The position numbers were made by a program, and so were the translations under genes. DNA of 64,000 bases from Agromyces salentinus (GTDB taxonomy: Bacteria > Actinomycetota > Actinomycetes > Actinomycetales > Microbacteriaceae), in the NCBI RefSeq assembly GCF_009749395.1, contig NZ_WBIR01000002.1, positions 124,001-188,000 on the forward strand, given 5' to 3'. Below the pieces are notes generated by a model. It did not search any database. It was not told the origin of the DNA and worked only from the letters and a program-made list of their open reading frames with translations. Below are positions 1 through 10,182 of the stretch, piece by piece; the stretch's first letter is position 1; each line of letters begins with the position of its first letter.

Positions 1-1102
1 TCCAGGTGAAGGACTGCTCGAAGACCCGGTCGGTCTTCGCACCGTGGCGCATGTACTCCTGGATGCCGAAGTTGTGGATCGACAGTCCGAGGTGCATGGC
101 GGCCGCCATCCCGACCGGGCTGATGTCGGTCGGACCGTGCATGCCCGACTTGATCTGGTACATCGCCGCGTAGTCCAGCGTCTTCTTCAGCGGTGAGATG
201 CCGCCCATGTGCGTGACCGCGCCGCGCACGTAGTCGATGAGCTGGTCGCGGATGATGTCCTTGAAGTCCCAGACCGTGTTGAAGATCTCGCCGATCGCGA
301 GCGGTGTCGTGGTGTGCTGGCGCACCAAGCGCAGGGCCTCCTGGTTCTCGGCCGGCGTGCAATCCTCGAGCCAGAACAGGTCGTACGGCTCGAGGTCCTT
401 GCCGAGGCGGGCGGCCTGGATCGGCGTCATCCGGTGATGCCCGTCGTGCAACAGTGGCAGATCGGGCCCGAACTCGTTGCGCACCGCTTCGAACACGCCG
501 GGCAGGTGGTTCAGGTAGGCACGCGTGTCCCAATCCTCCTCGACCGGCTTCGCTCCGCGGCGTGCGGGTTCGTGGTCGTAGCGAACGGATGCGTCGCCGA
601 CCTCGGCGCCCTGTGCTGCGATGCCGTAGATCGCCTTGAGGGTCGGTACGCCGGTCTGCACCCGGATCGCCTTGTATCCCTGCTCCTGGTGGGAGCGGAT
701 CGAGTCGAAGAGTTCGGGCAGCTCCTTGCCCGATGCGTGCCCGTAGGCCATCAGGCCGTTCCGGGACGCCCCGCCGAGCAGCTGGTACACGGGCATCCCG
801 GCCGCCTTGCCCTTGATGTCCCAGAGCGCCATGTCGACCGCCGCGATCGCGGCCATCGTGACCGGCCCGCGACGCCAGTACGCCGACCGGTACAGGAACT
901 GCCACGTGTCCTCGATCCTCCCGGCATCCGCGCCGATCAGCAGCGGCACGACATGCTCGGTCAGGTACGCGACCACGGCGAGCTCGCGCCCGTTCAGGGT
1001 CGCATCCCCGAGCCCCGTGAGCCCGTCGTCGGTCGTCAGCTTCAGCGTGACGAAGTTGCGGTCGGGGCTGGTCACGATGACCTCAGCCTTGTCGATGATC
1101 AT
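1..1102 (-). CDS. manD: Mannonate dehydratase (ManD/RspA, enolase superfamily), C-terminus cut by window edge
   Basis: Dehydrates D-mannonate to 2-keto-3-deoxygluconate, the step after UxuB, in the cytoplasm. The translation starts [17 protein letters not shown] and carries the enolase-superfamily barrel ligands in [15 protein letters not shown] and AIGEIFNT, plus [17 protein letters not shown] of the ManD/RspA group. ATG at 1102 is preceded by GGAAAG. About 367 codons are present of the roughly 400 usual for the family, so 30-40 residues lie beyond the left edge. It is the last visible gene of the leftward glucuronate operon, 53 bp after uxuB. Some family members have low activity or act on D-gluconate; the operon argues for mannonate here. 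Confidence 0.9.
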   Translation of the reverse strand, partial: MIIDKAEVIVTSPDRNFVTLKLTTDDGLTGLGDATLNGRELAVVAYLTEHVVPLLIGADAGRIEDTWQFLYRSAYWRRGPVTMAAIAAVDMALWDIKGKAAGMPVYQLLGGASRNGLMAYGHASGKELPELFDSIRSHQEQGYKAIRVQTGVPTLKAIYGIAAQGAEVGDASVRYDHEPARRGAKPVEEDWDTRAYLNHLPGVFEAVRNEFGPDLPLLHDGHHRMTPIQAARLGKDLEPYDLFWLEDCTPAENQEALRLVRQHTTTPLAIGEIFNTVWDFKDIIRDQLIDYVRGAVTHMGGISPLKKTLDYAAMYQIKSGMHGPTDISPVGMAAAMHLGLSIHNFGIQEYMRHGAKTDRVFEQSFTW

Positions 1103-1155
1103 GGTGCTCTTTCCGTGGGTGGTCGTGGTTCGACGATGGAGGGATGCGCGCGCGC

Positions 1156-2592
1156 TCAGGACGGCTCGAGCACGGCGAACTCGGATGCCACGCGTGCCGC
1201 GAACGGCTCGTCGGCGGCCAGCCGCTCGTCCAGCGCGCAGAGCAGGGCATGACGGGCGGATGCCTCGAGCGACGCGATCGCGGCCGCCTCGAGGCCGCGC
1301 GGGGTCGGCGCGAACCCCTGGCCGACGCCGAGCATCCAGGCTGCGATCGCGGAGGCGCATCCGCCCGCCGATCGCCCGGCGGCGCGTTCGCCGAGCGCGA
1401 CGGGGACGATGCGGAGCCGCACCTTGGTGGTCGAGTCCTGGGCGATCTGCGACAGGCGGTGCTCGATCCTGGGGTTGCGGAAGCGTTCGAGCAGGGAGGC
1501 CCGATACTCGGCGAGATCGAGGCCGGGCAGTTGGCGCGCGTCATCGTCCCAGAGCGCCTCGACAAGGCGGCGACAGGCCTGGTCCTCGATGGCGGTGCTC
1601 ACGAGTGCGTGCCCGCGTGTTTGCCCGAACGCGGCGAGCACCGTGTGGGCGCCGTTCAGCATCCAGAGTTTGCGGTTCTCCCACGGCTCGAGGTCGTCGA
1701 CGAACCGGGCACCGGCTGCTTCCCACTCCGGGCGACCCGCGGGGAACGCTCCCGAGAGCACCCAGTCCGAGAACGGCTCGGTCACGACGGGCGCGGCGTC
1801 GCGCCATCCGCTCGCCTCGGTGACGGGAGCCGACTCGGACTCGACGTCGATCGCCGGAGTGATCCGGTCGACCGACGTCGAGACGACGGCGACCGACTCC
1901 GCGAACCAACTCCCCAGCTCCGACGAGACCAGGCCCGCGAGCTCCGCCAGCGCGCGCCGCAGCAGCCCGCCGTTGTCGGGAAGGTTGTCGCACGAGACGA
2001 GTGCGATCGGTCCGGCCCCGCCGCGGCGACGAGCATCGAGTGCGAACAGGATCCGGCCGAGTGCGGTCGCCGGGTGCGCCTCCACCTCTGCCTGCATCGC
2101 GCCCGCCTCCGCGAGGGCCCCGAAGGCCGGCCGGAGGAGCGCGACGTCGGACGCCACTGCAGGATCCGCCAGGTTCGGCGTGCCGTCGGCGGCGAGCCGG
2201 TAGCCTGCCTCGGTGATCGTGAGCGTGAGGATCGCCGTCATCGGGTCGGCGACGGCCGCGGTGAACGCGGGCACGTCGTCGCCCGCCTCGACCCGGACGA
2301 TGCTCGGCACGACCTCGAACCGGTCGCCCTCGGCACCACGCTCGACGAGCGTGTACAGGCCGTCCTGCGCTGTGAGCCGATCGGCGAGATCGCGGCTGCG
2401 ACCGGTGAAGGCCACGATGCCCCAGTCGGCGGCGTCGGACGCATGCGCGGTGTACCAGGCCTGATGCGCGCGGTGGAACGCCCCGAGGCCGAGGTGCACG
2501 ATCCGCTCGGGCGGCGTCGGCAGGCCCGCCGCCTCCCGGGTCAGCCGCCTGCCGGTCGCGTGGGAGACGATCTCGTGAGCCAGGCCGGTCAC
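1156..2592 (-). CDS. uxuB: Fructuronate reductase / mannitol dehydrogenase family
   Basis: Reduces D-fructuronate to D-mannonate with NADH. The 478-residue product has the family pattern: N-terminal Rossmann motif [15 protein letters not shown] (residues ~26-40), then [17 protein letters not shown] and the C-terminal helical domain with [15 protein letters not shown]. The GTG start at 2592 overlaps the uxaC stop as GTGA. A longer reading frame upstream is only the shadow of uxaC. Mannitol dehydrogenase and tagaturonate reductase are close relatives, but the neighbouring uxaC and manD favour fructuronate. Confidence 0.9.
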   Translation of the reverse strand: MTGLAHEIVSHATGRRLTREAAGLPTPPERIVHLGLGAFHRAHQAWYTAHASDAADWGIVAFTGRSRDLADRLTAQDGLYTLVERGAEGDRFEVVPSIVRVEAGDDVPAFTAAVADPMTAILTLTITEAGYRLAADGTPNLADPAVASDVALLRPAFGALAEAGAMQAEVEAHPATALGRILFALDARRRGGAGPIALVSCDNLPDNGGLLRRALAELAGLVSSELGSWFAESVAVVSTSVDRITPAIDVESESAPVTEASGWRDAAPVVTEPFSDWVLSGAFPAGRPEWEAAGARFVDDLEPWENRKLWMLNGAHTVLAAFGQTRGHALVSTAIEDQACRRLVEALWDDDARQLPGLDLAEYRASLLERFRNPRIEHRLSQIAQDSTTKVRLRIVPVALGERAAGRSAGGCASAIAAWMLGVGQGFAPTPRGLEAAAIASLEASARHALLCALDERLAADEPFAARVASEFAVLEPS

Positions 2593-3986
2593 AGCTTGAA
2601 CACCTCGCGGGGGATGGCACCGACGAGGTCGTCGATGATCTGCTCCGCGGCGGGAAGCCGCACGCGTCCCTCTGCGACGAGTCGGGCGAGGAACCCGGCG
2701 TCGACGCGTCGTGCCGTGTCGTGCCGCGCGGGGATCGAGAGGAACGCGCGGGTGTCGTCGATGAACCCGCTGCTGCGATAGAACCCCGCAGTCTCGGTGA
2801 CCGAGGCCCGATGGCGGGCGATCGCGTCCGGCGCATCGAGGAACCACCACGGCGCGCCCAGGTACACCGAGGGGTAGAACCCGGCCAGGGGCGCGAGCTC
2901 CCGCGAGTACGTCGTCTCGTCCACCGCGAACAGCACGAGGTGGAAGTCGCGTTCCAGCCCGTACCGTTCGAGCAGCGGTCGGATGCCGCGCGTGAACTCC
3001 GTCGCGACCGGGATGTCGTGGCCCGTGTCCGGCCCGAACCGGCCGAGCGTCGCCGAGGAGTGGTTGCGGTGGACACCGGGGTGGATCGTCATGACGAGAC
3101 CGTCATCGACGCTCATCCGAGCCATCTGCACGAGCATGTGACCCCGGAACGCACGCTGTTGGGCGGCATCCGCTCTGCCGGCGATGACGGCCTGGAACAG
3201 GCGTTCGCCCTCCCCCGCCTCGAGGTCGACCGTGAACAGCTCCTCGACGCCGTGGTCGGCCGAGACCGCGCCGTGCCGGATGAAGTGCGCTCGTCGCTCC
3301 TCGAGCGCGCCGAGGTAGCCGGCGAAATCGCCGGGCCTGCCGGTCGCGGCGAGCAGGCGGTCGACGTTGCCCGCGAACCCGATCGCCTCGGGATCGAGGT
3401 ACCGGTCGGGTCGGAAGGTGGGCGCCACGCGGCCGCCGAGGTCGGATCCCGCGAGCGCGGCGTGCTCGGACAGGTCGTCGAGCGGGTCGTCGGTCGTCGC
3501 AAGGAACTCGATGCCGAATCGCTCGAAGAGCGCCCGCGGGCGGAACTCCGGACGCGTCAACGCGACCGCGATTTCGTCGTAGATCGCATCCGCCGTGTCG
3601 GGACCGAACGGCGTGGTGACGCCGAAGACGCCGTCGAGCTCCTCCTCGATCCAGTATCCCGAGGCGGTGCCCGCGAATCGGTGCCAGTGCGACGCGAGCG
3701 TGCGCCACAGGGTGCGCGCATCCCGCCCTGCGGTGTCGTCGACCACGAGTTCGCCGAGGTCGACGCCCGAGGCGTGCAGCAGCCGCGTCACGTAGTGGTC
3801 GCCGGTGACGAGCAACGCCACCGGGTCGGTGTACGGCTCGTCGCGGAGCAGGAGCGAGGGAGGCACGTGCCCGTGCGGGGAGATGATCGGCGCGCCGGCG
3901 ACCCGTTCGTACAGCGCGAGCGCGACCGCACGCGTTGCCGGATCGGCCGGCAGCAGCCGTGCGGGATCTCGATGCGGCCCGATCAT
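2589..3986 (-). CDS. uxaC: Uronate isomerase
   Basis: Isomerises D-glucuronate to D-fructuronate (and galacturonate to tagaturonate), opening the intracellular uronate pathway. The 465-residue length is typical of UxaC. An amidohydrolase-type metal site is visible as SPHGHVPPSLLL (residues ~35-46), and the family motifs GDHYVTRLLHASG, LATTDDPLDDL and HPGVHRNHSSATLG follow. ATG at 3986 overlaps the stop of the upstream GH2 gene by four bases, and its own stop overlaps uxuB, so GH2, uxaC and uxuB are almost certainly co-translated. Confidence 0.95.
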   Translation of the reverse strand: MIGPHRDPARLLPADPATRAVALALYERVAGAPIISPHGHVPPSLLLRDEPYTDPVALLVTGDHYVTRLLHASGVDLGELVVDDTAGRDARTLWRTLASHWHRFAGTASGYWIEEELDGVFGVTTPFGPDTADAIYDEIAVALTRPEFRPRALFERFGIEFLATTDDPLDDLSEHAALAGSDLGGRVAPTFRPDRYLDPEAIGFAGNVDRLLAATGRPGDFAGYLGALEERRAHFIRHGAVSADHGVEELFTVDLEAGEGERLFQAVIAGRADAAQQRAFRGHMLVQMARMSVDDGLVMTIHPGVHRNHSSATLGRFGPDTGHDIPVATEFTRGIRPLLERYGLERDFHLVLFAVDETTYSRELAPLAGFYPSVYLGAPWWFLDAPDAIARHRASVTETAGFYRSSGFIDDTRAFLSIPARHDTARRVDAGFLARLVAEGRVRLPAAEQIIDDLVGAIPREVFKL

Positions 3987-6223
3987 CTGGCGATGAGGTT
4001 GAGCCGGGCGTTCAGCGCCGCGACCTGATCGATGGACACGCCGCCGGCCTGGCTGATGAGGGTCTGCACCGTCATCCGGTCGACGATCGCCTGCATCGCC
4101 GGCGGGATCTCGACGCCCTGGCCGACCTCGCCACGGCTCGTCGCCACGGCCTCAAGCACCGAGGCGATGACCCGGGCGCCGTCCTCGGACTGCTTGATGT
4201 CGCCGAGGGTGTCGCCGACGGAGAAGAAGCCGGCGGGGCTGGGCAGGTCCGCGTTGTCGAACCAGTTCGCGATGGTGGTCGTCGGCATCACGTTCGACGC
4301 CGGCACGTCGTCCACCCTGCGCAGCGCGATGGAGTCGGTGAGCTCGCCGCTGCGGGCGGAGATCTCGTGCGCGCCTGAGATCGGGACACGGAAGCGAAAG
4401 GTCCGGACCCCCTCGACGGTGTCGTGTTCCGCGCCATCGACGAAAAGCGTGACGCGGCTCTGGTTGGAGTACACGACCACCTCGGTGATCTCCTCCGCCC
4501 GCTCGGCCCGGCGACGCCCGGCGATGTGCACGAACGGGTCGCGCGACCACGCGGCCTTGTAGACGTAGAAGGCGTCCTTCTTGAGGCTGCGGTCGAACGT
4601 GACGAGACCCTTCTGGTTGCGACCGGCGGCACCGCCCTCGTCGCGGCCGGCAGAGCCGAAGTCGCAGAGGTTCCACACGTGGGTGGCCCAGAGCCAGGGT
4701 CGCTCCTCGATCATCGTGATCATGTGCTCGTGGTAGCGCGCCTGGTAGCTCTCGCTGTAGTCGCCCTTCTCCGGCTCGGCCGACTGGTACTGCGGGTTCG
4801 CGTCCGCACCGTACTCGGCGAGCCCGATCGCGACCTCGGGATTGGCCGCATGGAAGTCGTCGAGCCAGGTGTCGTTGTCGGCGACCTCGCCCACGTACCA
4901 GCCGAAGTAGAGGTTGTACGACATGACGTCGGGCAACGTGACGAGCGGATGGTCGGTCTCGAGGAGGAACAGGTTCGCCATCGCCGTGAGACGGGTGGGA
5001 TCGAGCTCGTGGGCGAGTTCGTTCAACTCGCGGTGCGCCGCGACCACCTCCTCGCCCGATCCTGCGAGCGTGATCTCGTTCGACAGGCCCCAGCTGATGA
5101 TGCTCGCATGGTGGCGGTTCTGGACGATCAGTTCGGTGAGCTGGTCGCGGGCGTTCTCGGTCGCGCCGGGAAGGAAGACGGTGATCTGCGGGATCTCGGC
5201 CCACACCACGATCCCGGCCTCATCGCACAGGTCGTAGAAGCGCTGATCGTGCTGGTAATGGGCGAGTCGCACGGTGGTCGCGCCGAGTTCCTTCAGCAGC
5301 GCGAGGTCCTCCTGCTTCATCTCCTCGGTGATCGCGTTGCCGACGCCCTCGCGGTCCTGATGACGCGAGACGCCGCGCAGCGGATACTCTTCGCCGTTCA
5401 GCAGGAAGCCCCGCTGCGGATCCACCGCGAACTCCCGGCACCCGAACCGCAGGTCGACCATGTCGAGCACCGTGTCACCCTGGAGGAGCTCTGCACGGGC
5501 GGTGTAGAGGTGGGGGTCGCGAAGCCCGTGCCAGCGTCGCGCACGCTCGATCGACACTGTGGCGTTCGCCTCGCCGTCGACGACCGGCACCGTCTGGTCG
5601 GCCTCCCCGTCGACGGTGAAGCGCACCTCCGCGCCCGCGCCGACCACTCCGGCCCGGAACACCACGTCGGCGCGATCACCGTCGAGGATCGGGGTGACCG
5701 TCAGGCCCGGGCCGCCGTGCTCGGCGAGCGTGAAGTGGGTTCGCCCCACCGTGATGAGACTGGCGTCGCGGTAGATGCCGCCGTAGAAGGTGAAGTCCGC
5801 CTGCTGCGGGTACACGCGCTCGTTCACCGCGTTGTCGACGAGCACGACGAGCGTCTGCGCCCCGGCCAGGAGGCGATCCGTCAGGTCGACCCGGAACGTC
5901 GAGTATCCGCCGTCGTGCCGGGCGAGCAGTGCTCCGCCCAGGTAGACCTCCGCGGAGGAGTTCACGCCCGCGAACTCGACCCAGGTCTCCACGTCGCCGG
6001 CTTCGGCGCCGACCTGCCGCGCATACGTGGAGCGCCCGCGACGGTACTCGCCTCCGGCCTGCCCGTCGATCGCATTCCAGGTGTGCGGCAGGTCGACCTG
6101 CTCCCCCACGGCGAGCACGTCATCCCAGCTCGCGGTCGGCGGGAGTTCCACCGGTGCGAACGCCCAGCCGGTGAGGATGGGAGCGACCCGACGGGAGTGG
6201 GGTGCAGCAGCGGTCGACGTCAT
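3983..6223 (-). CDS. Glycoside hydrolase family 2 (probable beta-glucuronidase, possibly beta-galactosidase)
   Basis: A 746-residue retaining GH2 enzyme with no signal peptide. The N-terminal jelly-roll and immunoglobulin-like domains are followed by a TIM barrel with general acid/base Glu in WGLSNEITLAG and nucleophile Glu in GLAEYGADA. An N-x-K motif (RNQKGLVTFDR, near residue 538) resembles the carboxylate-binding motif of beta-glucuronidases, but some GH2 beta-galactosidases have a similar loop. As first gene of an operon that degrades glucuronate, glucuronidase is the better guess; that is inference. The ATG at 6223 has AAGGAG six bases upstream. The C-terminal ~70 residues after the last beta domain are an extension I do not recognise. 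Confidence 0.85.
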   Translation of the reverse strand: MTSTAAAPHSRRVAPILTGWAFAPVELPPTASWDDVLAVGEQVDLPHTWNAIDGQAGGEYRRGRSTYARQVGAEAGDVETWVEFAGVNSSAEVYLGGALLARHDGGYSTFRVDLTDRLLAGAQTLVVLVDNAVNERVYPQQADFTFYGGIYRDASLITVGRTHFTLAEHGGPGLTVTPILDGDRADVVFRAGVVGAGAEVRFTVDGEADQTVPVVDGEANATVSIERARRWHGLRDPHLYTARAELLQGDTVLDMVDLRFGCREFAVDPQRGFLLNGEEYPLRGVSRHQDREGVGNAITEEMKQEDLALLKELGATTVRLAHYQHDQRFYDLCDEAGIVVWAEIPQITVFLPGATENARDQLTELIVQNRHHASIISWGLSNEITLAGSGEEVVAAHRELNELAHELDPTRLTAMANLFLLETDHPLVTLPDVMSYNLYFGWYVGEVADNDTWLDDFHAANPEVAIGLAEYGADANPQYQSAEPEKGDYSESYQARYHEHMITMIEERPWLWATHVWNLCDFGSAGRDEGGAAGRNQKGLVTFDRSLKKDAFYVYKAAWSRDPFVHIAGRRRAERAEEITEVVVYSNQSRVTLFVDGAEHDTVEGVRTFRFRVPISGAHEISARSGELTDSIALRRVDDVPASNVMPTTTIANWFDNADLPSPAGFFSVGDTLGDIKQSEDGARVIASVLEAVATSRGEVGQGVEIPPAMQAIVDRMTVQTLISQAGGVSIDQVAALNARLNLIAR

Positions 6224-6272
6224 GGGATCTCCTTCGGCGCGATGACACCGGCGTGCGCCGGGCGACCAGACA

Positions 6273-6300
6273 ACCGTACGGATCCCTTCGCCCGCGGCAA
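6273..6300 (-). promoter_or_regulatory. Candidate promoter of the GH2-uxaC-uxuB-manD operon
   Basis: On the minus strand TTGCCG (6300-6295) and TACGGT (6278-6273) are separated by 16 bp and lie about 50 bp upstream of the GH2 start, in the gap shared with the divergent AraC gene. Seen by eye only. Confidence 0.35.
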
Positions 6301-6367
6301 TAGAATCGATCACGCAGGATGAGCACCGAATCGGCAGCACTCGCCTGCCCGACGAATCGAGGTCTCG

Positions 6368-7597
6368 ATGGTGACGACGACGAGGGCCGAGCCGGGGCCC
6401 GAGCCACGGGCGCCGCTCGAGGCGATCAGCGCTGTCCTGGCCGAGGTGCTGAGTTGCCCCGTCGTCGTGACGACCGACGTGGCTTCCACCCTCGACGCGT
6501 TCGAGGACGCGCACTGCCTCGACCCTCGGATACAACCCGCCTTCACGGCCACCACATTGCGAGGGTTCGTCCGGGAGATGGCGCCGAACGTCGTCCACGA
6601 GATCCTGGAACCGCTCGGGATGGCCGTGGTCATGGTGCGCTGGGACGAGCGGCTGCTGCTCATCGGCCCGTACACCCACGAGCCGATGCACCCCGGGGTC
6701 GCCGAGGAGATGATGAGCCGGCTGGGCATACCCAGCGCGCATCTGCCCGTGTACAAGCTGTACCGCACCCGGTATGCGATCGTCGATGCGGAGCACGCGC
6801 ACCGAGCTGCCGCGGCAGTGCTGCATGCCGCCGGCAGCGAGGACGTGTTGGGCAGCCTCCATCAGATCGAGGCCGAGGGCGGCACGATCGCCCCGGGATA
6901 CGCCGAGGCTCCGCAGTCGGCGTCGTTCACGGTGATCGACGAGCGGTACCGGCTGGAGCGGGACTTCATGGACGCCGTCGCCGACGGATCCACCGAGCAT
7001 GCGCTGGCCGCCCTGCAACGACTCGCCGGCATGCCGCAGACGATCAGCTACCTGAACACCCCGTTCCTCGGCACGACGATCCTGCGGATCATGTCACGGG
7101 TCGCAGCGCAACGCGGAGGACTGCCTCCCGCCACGATCGATGCGATCTCCCAGGAGTATGCGCAACGCCTGCACCGCATCGGCCACACTGTCGATGCGCG
7201 GCGCACGGTCGGCTTCACGGCGCAGATGGTCACCGATTTCTGTCGGCACGTGCGACGCCACCAGCAGCGCAGCTACTCCTCACTGGTGCGGCAGGTGACC
7301 GACGAGATCGACCTCCACCTCAGCCACCACGTCTCGACGACCGAGCTGTCGGAGCGACTCGGGGTGTCCGCGTCCACGCTCGCTCGCCGCTTCAAGGCTG
7401 AGACGGGGCTGACCGTCGCCACCTACGCCGCCCGCCACCGAGCGGAGCGGGCGGCCAGGCTGCTCGCCACCACCTCGCAGAGTGTTCGCGAGATCGCGCT
7501 GTTCGTGGGCTACGACGACCCGAACTACTTCGTGAAGGTGTTCCGAGCCGCCCACGGCATGACCCCCTCCGCCTACCGCGAGGCCCACGCGGAATGA
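6368..7597 (+). CDS. AraC-family transcriptional regulator
   Basis: A 409-residue regulator with a C-terminal AraC/XylS DNA-binding domain (residues ~305-408): first helix-turn-helix around TTELSERLGVSASTLARRF and second around SVREIALFVGYDDPNYFVKVF, closing with TPSAYR. The first ~180 residues form a sensor-like domain I cannot name with confidence; the middle is helical. It starts at ATG 6368 with GAGG five bases upstream. It is divergent from the glucuronide operon and convergent with the GPH symporter, so it probably controls one or both in response to an oligosaccharide or uronate. The ligand is unknown. Confidence 0.9.
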   Translation: MVTTTRAEPGPEPRAPLEAISAVLAEVLSCPVVVTTDVASTLDAFEDAHCLDPRIQPAFTATTLRGFVREMAPNVVHEILEPLGMAVVMVRWDERLLLIGPYTHEPMHPGVAEEMMSRLGIPSAHLPVYKLYRTRYAIVDAEHAHRAAAAVLHAAGSEDVLGSLHQIEAEGGTIAPGYAEAPQSASFTVIDERYRLERDFMDAVADGSTEHALAALQRLAGMPQTISYLNTPFLGTTILRIMSRVAAQRGGLPPATIDAISQEYAQRLHRIGHTVDARRTVGFTAQMVTDFCRHVRRHQQRSYSSLVRQVTDEIDLHLSHHVSTTELSERLGVSASTLARRFKAETGLTVATYAARHRAERAARLLATTSQSVREIALFVGYDDPNYFVKVFRAAHGMTPSAYREAHAE

Positions 7598-7610
7598 TCT
7601 GCCGGCGACG

Positions 7611-9116
7611 TCAGCCGGTGACGCCGACGGGTTCCTGCGACTGGAGCGACTCCTTGCGCTCCGCCACGCGCTTCTGCACGTCGATCATCTCGGTGCGGGT
7701 GAGCTTGTAGCCGCGCATGGCGATCAGGGTGCACACCCAGCCGAGGATCGGGAGGCCGAAGAACAAGAGCAGGCTCATCATCAGGATCGGCGTCGACGGG
7801 CTGTCCGTGGGCTGGGGCATCACGGTGGAGAATCCGATCAGCGCGACGGCGCCGAGTGCGAGCGCGGCGCCGAGCGAGGAGATGATCTGATCGACGATGT
7901 TGTACGTCGCGGTGACCGTGGCCGGGAGGTACTTGCCGGAGCGGTCAAGTTCGTAGTCGATGACGTCGGCCCGCATGGTGCCGGAGGCGACGGTGACCAC
8001 CATCGACGCGCCGTTCAGGAGCAGGTACACGAGGAAGAACCCGATCGTGAGCGGCAGGCTCGTCAGGATGGACCGCATGTCGACCAGCAGGCAGAACACG
8101 GTCAGGACCGCAGCGAGGGCCACGCAGATCCAGGTCCAGGTGACGGTCGCGGCCTTCGAGCCGTACTTGCCGGTGTACCGCGCGCCGAAGATCGCGAACA
8201 CGATGCCGGGGAGGATCGCGATCAGGCCGAGCAGCGAACCGAGCTGCATATTGCCGAGCAGGATGCCCCACATGAGGGTGCCGATCACCGCCTGCGACTT
8301 CACGACCTGCGCGAGCTTGTCGGATGCCCCGCTGATCAGGTACCGCAGGAACGACCCGTTCTTGGTGAGCAGGTTCCACATGTCGCGGAGCGAAACGTCG
8401 ACCTTGTTGCGGGCATCGGTGAGGTGCGCGAAGTTCTCGGGCTTGTCGATGCGGGACACGCCCACGCAGGCGAGGATCTGGAACACGAGCGAGCAGGCGA
8501 CGTAGGTGATCGCCGTCTCGCTGAGCATCCCCACCGTGAACTGGTTGCCGTGCCTCGGCAGGAACACCAGCGTCGAGAGGATCGTGAAGGCCGCCGGCAC
8601 GAAGTACGCGTAGACCGTCGCCCACACCTGCACGGTCGGCCGCTGCCTGGGGTCATTGGTGAGCACGGGCCCCGACATCTGTCCGGCGATGTCGTTCATC
8701 GAAGAGCCGATGATGTACACGACGTAGACGGCGATGAAGTAGCCGGCACCGAGGCCGCTGCCGGCGCCCCAGACGAACAGCATGAGGATCGCGATCGACC
8801 GGATCAGCCATCCGAGGAGCATGAAGAAGCGCAGCTTGCCGAACGAGAAGGTGACCCGGTCGATGACCAACGCGAGCAGCGGGTCGATCAGGCCGTCGAA
8901 CACGCGGGTGACGGTGAGGATCAGGCCGGCGACGGCGACCGCGATGCCGTACCCGGAGTTCTGCAGGTAGCTCATGAGGCCGACCAGGACGTAGAAGATC
9001 ATCGCCGAGCCGTTGTTCATCTGGGAGAGGGCGATCTCCCACGTGCGGGCGCGTCGGTAGGACACGCCGTCCGTCTCGCTGGCCGTCTGCTTCGGGTTAC
9101 GCACCATTGCGTTCAT
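7611..9116 (-). CDS. GPH-type sugar/glycoside symporter (MFS)
   Basis: A 501-residue polytopic membrane protein of the glycoside-pentoside-hexuronide:cation symporter family (MelB/UidB/XynB type). Family signs are the N-terminal block with NNGSAMIFYVLVG and RVFDGLIDPLLALVIDR, the cytosolic loop FGKLRFFMLLG and about twelve hydrophobic segments. The ATG at 9116 has GGAG only one base upstream; an in-frame ATG at 9107 has the same GGAG ten bases upstream, so either could be used. Gene context suggests uptake of glucuronides or pectin/xylan oligosaccharides. It is convergent with the AraC gene. Confidence 0.85.
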   Translation of the reverse strand: MNAMVRNPKQTASETDGVSYRRARTWEIALSQMNNGSAMIFYVLVGLMSYLQNSGYGIAVAVAGLILTVTRVFDGLIDPLLALVIDRVTFSFGKLRFFMLLGWLIRSIAILMLFVWGAGSGLGAGYFIAVYVVYIIGSSMNDIAGQMSGPVLTNDPRQRPTVQVWATVYAYFVPAAFTILSTLVFLPRHGNQFTVGMLSETAITYVACSLVFQILACVGVSRIDKPENFAHLTDARNKVDVSLRDMWNLLTKNGSFLRYLISGASDKLAQVVKSQAVIGTLMWGILLGNMQLGSLLGLIAILPGIVFAIFGARYTGKYGSKAATVTWTWICVALAAVLTVFCLLVDMRSILTSLPLTIGFFLVYLLLNGASMVVTVASGTMRADVIDYELDRSGKYLPATVTATYNIVDQIISSLGAALALGAVALIGFSTVMPQPTDSPSTPILMMSLLLFFGLPILGWVCTLIAMRGYKLTRTEMIDVQKRVAERKESLQSQEPVGVTG

Positions 9117-9305
9117 GCTCCTTCGGAGGGAGGCTCAGGGCGTGGACGGGTCGTTCCGTCGGCGTCAGCCTGAGCCGAGGGCAACATTAGGAAAGCACCG
9201 CACCGGCGGGATAGAAGCAGGTCGGCAGATGCAGAATGCATTCGGCGACGATCGGCGGGTCATCACCGTGAGGAGGCGCCCGAGGGCCCGGCGCGGTGCC
9301 CGAGG

Positions 9306-10112
9306 TCACGACGTGGCCAGCAGCCCGCCCATCTGCTTCGCGATCAGCTCGGTCGCGAAGCGCGGGTTGAGGCGCGAAAGGCGGTCCATCGCGGCGGCGT
9401 CGGACCCGATGGTCGCGCGGAACCGGCCCTTCTCGATGGCGTCCACGATCACCGTGGCGGCGACGACCGGGCTCGTCGTCTTGTACGAAGCGTTCTCGGC
9501 GGAGCCGTCCCCCGCGAGGCTCACACCGGAATTCGCTGCGATGTCGGTGCCGATCGCACCGGGGAACACGACCGAGACCTGCACGTTCGTGGTGAGCAGT
9601 TCGGCGTAGAGCGCCTCGGTGAGCAGCTTCACGGCCGCCTTGGACGCGCCGTAGACCGCCTGACCGGGAACCGGCGCATACGAGCCCATGCTCGCGACGT
9701 TGAGGATCGCCGCACGCGGGCGTGCCAACAGCGTCGGCAGGAAGGCCTTGCACATGTTCATCACGCCGCCGAAGTTGACGTTCATGACCTTGTCGATCTC
9801 GGAGAACGGCAGGTCGACGACCTTCACGAACTGCTGGATCACGCCCGCGATGTTCACGATCCCGTCGACCGCGCCATGGGCGGCCTCGACCGCGGCCGGC
9901 AGTGCGATGACCGCATCACGGTCGGTGATGTTCACCGCGTGCTCGGAGAATCGGCCGCCCACATCGGCGAGGCGAGCCGTCGCGGCCAGCCCGTCGGCGT
10001 TGAGGTCGACGCCTGCGACGGAGGCTCCTCGCGCGAGGAGGCGGAGTGTCGTCTCGCGTCCGATGCCGTTGCCTGCGCCGGTCACGACGAAGACCTTGTT
10101 CGCGATGTCCAT
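9306..10112 (-). CDS. Short-chain dehydrogenase/reductase
   Basis: A 268-residue classical SDR. It has the NAD(P)-binding TGAGNGIG near residue 11, the structural motif NIAGV, and a catalytic Ser-Tyr-Lys set in NVASMGSYAPVPGQAVYGASK. The start is ATG 10112; a longer upstream frame has no SDR character. It is the last gene of the leftward rhamnosidase operon, separated from GH43 by 70 bp that contain a striking polypurine/polypyrimidine tract. The substrate cannot be read from the sequence; a sugar or glycan-derived alcohol is likely from context. Confidence 0.85.
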   Translation of the reverse strand: MDIANKVFVVTGAGNGIGRETTLRLLARGASVAGVDLNADGLAATARLADVGGRFSEHAVNITDRDAVIALPAAVEAAHGAVDGIVNIAGVIQQFVKVVDLPFSEIDKVMNVNFGGVMNMCKAFLPTLLARPRAAILNVASMGSYAPVPGQAVYGASKAAVKLLTEALYAELLTTNVQVSVVFPGAIGTDIAANSGVSLAGDGSAENASYKTTSPVVAATVIVDAIEKGRFRATIGSDAAAMDRLSRLNPRFATELIAKQMGGLLATS

Positions 10113-10137
10113 GTGCTGTCCTGTCTGTAGAGCTCGT

Positions 10138-10173
10138 GAAGGAGGAAGAGCAGAAGAAGAAAAGAAGAAGAAG
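10138..10173 (-). repeat. Purine-only tract (GAA-rich) between GH43 and SDR
   Basis: The plus strand is almost pure purine for 36 bases, with one C at 10151, and rich in GAA triplets. The transcript of the operon would therefore carry an uninterrupted CUU-rich polypyrimidine run just upstream of the SDR start region. Such low GC and strand asymmetry are out of character with the surrounding sequence. Confidence 0.8.
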
Positions 10174-10182
10174 TGACGGGTG

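Noticed and set aside
9234..9243. GAATGCATTC palindrome upstream of the GPH symporter gene
   Set aside because: Ten-base palindrome too short and unrepeated to claim an operator.
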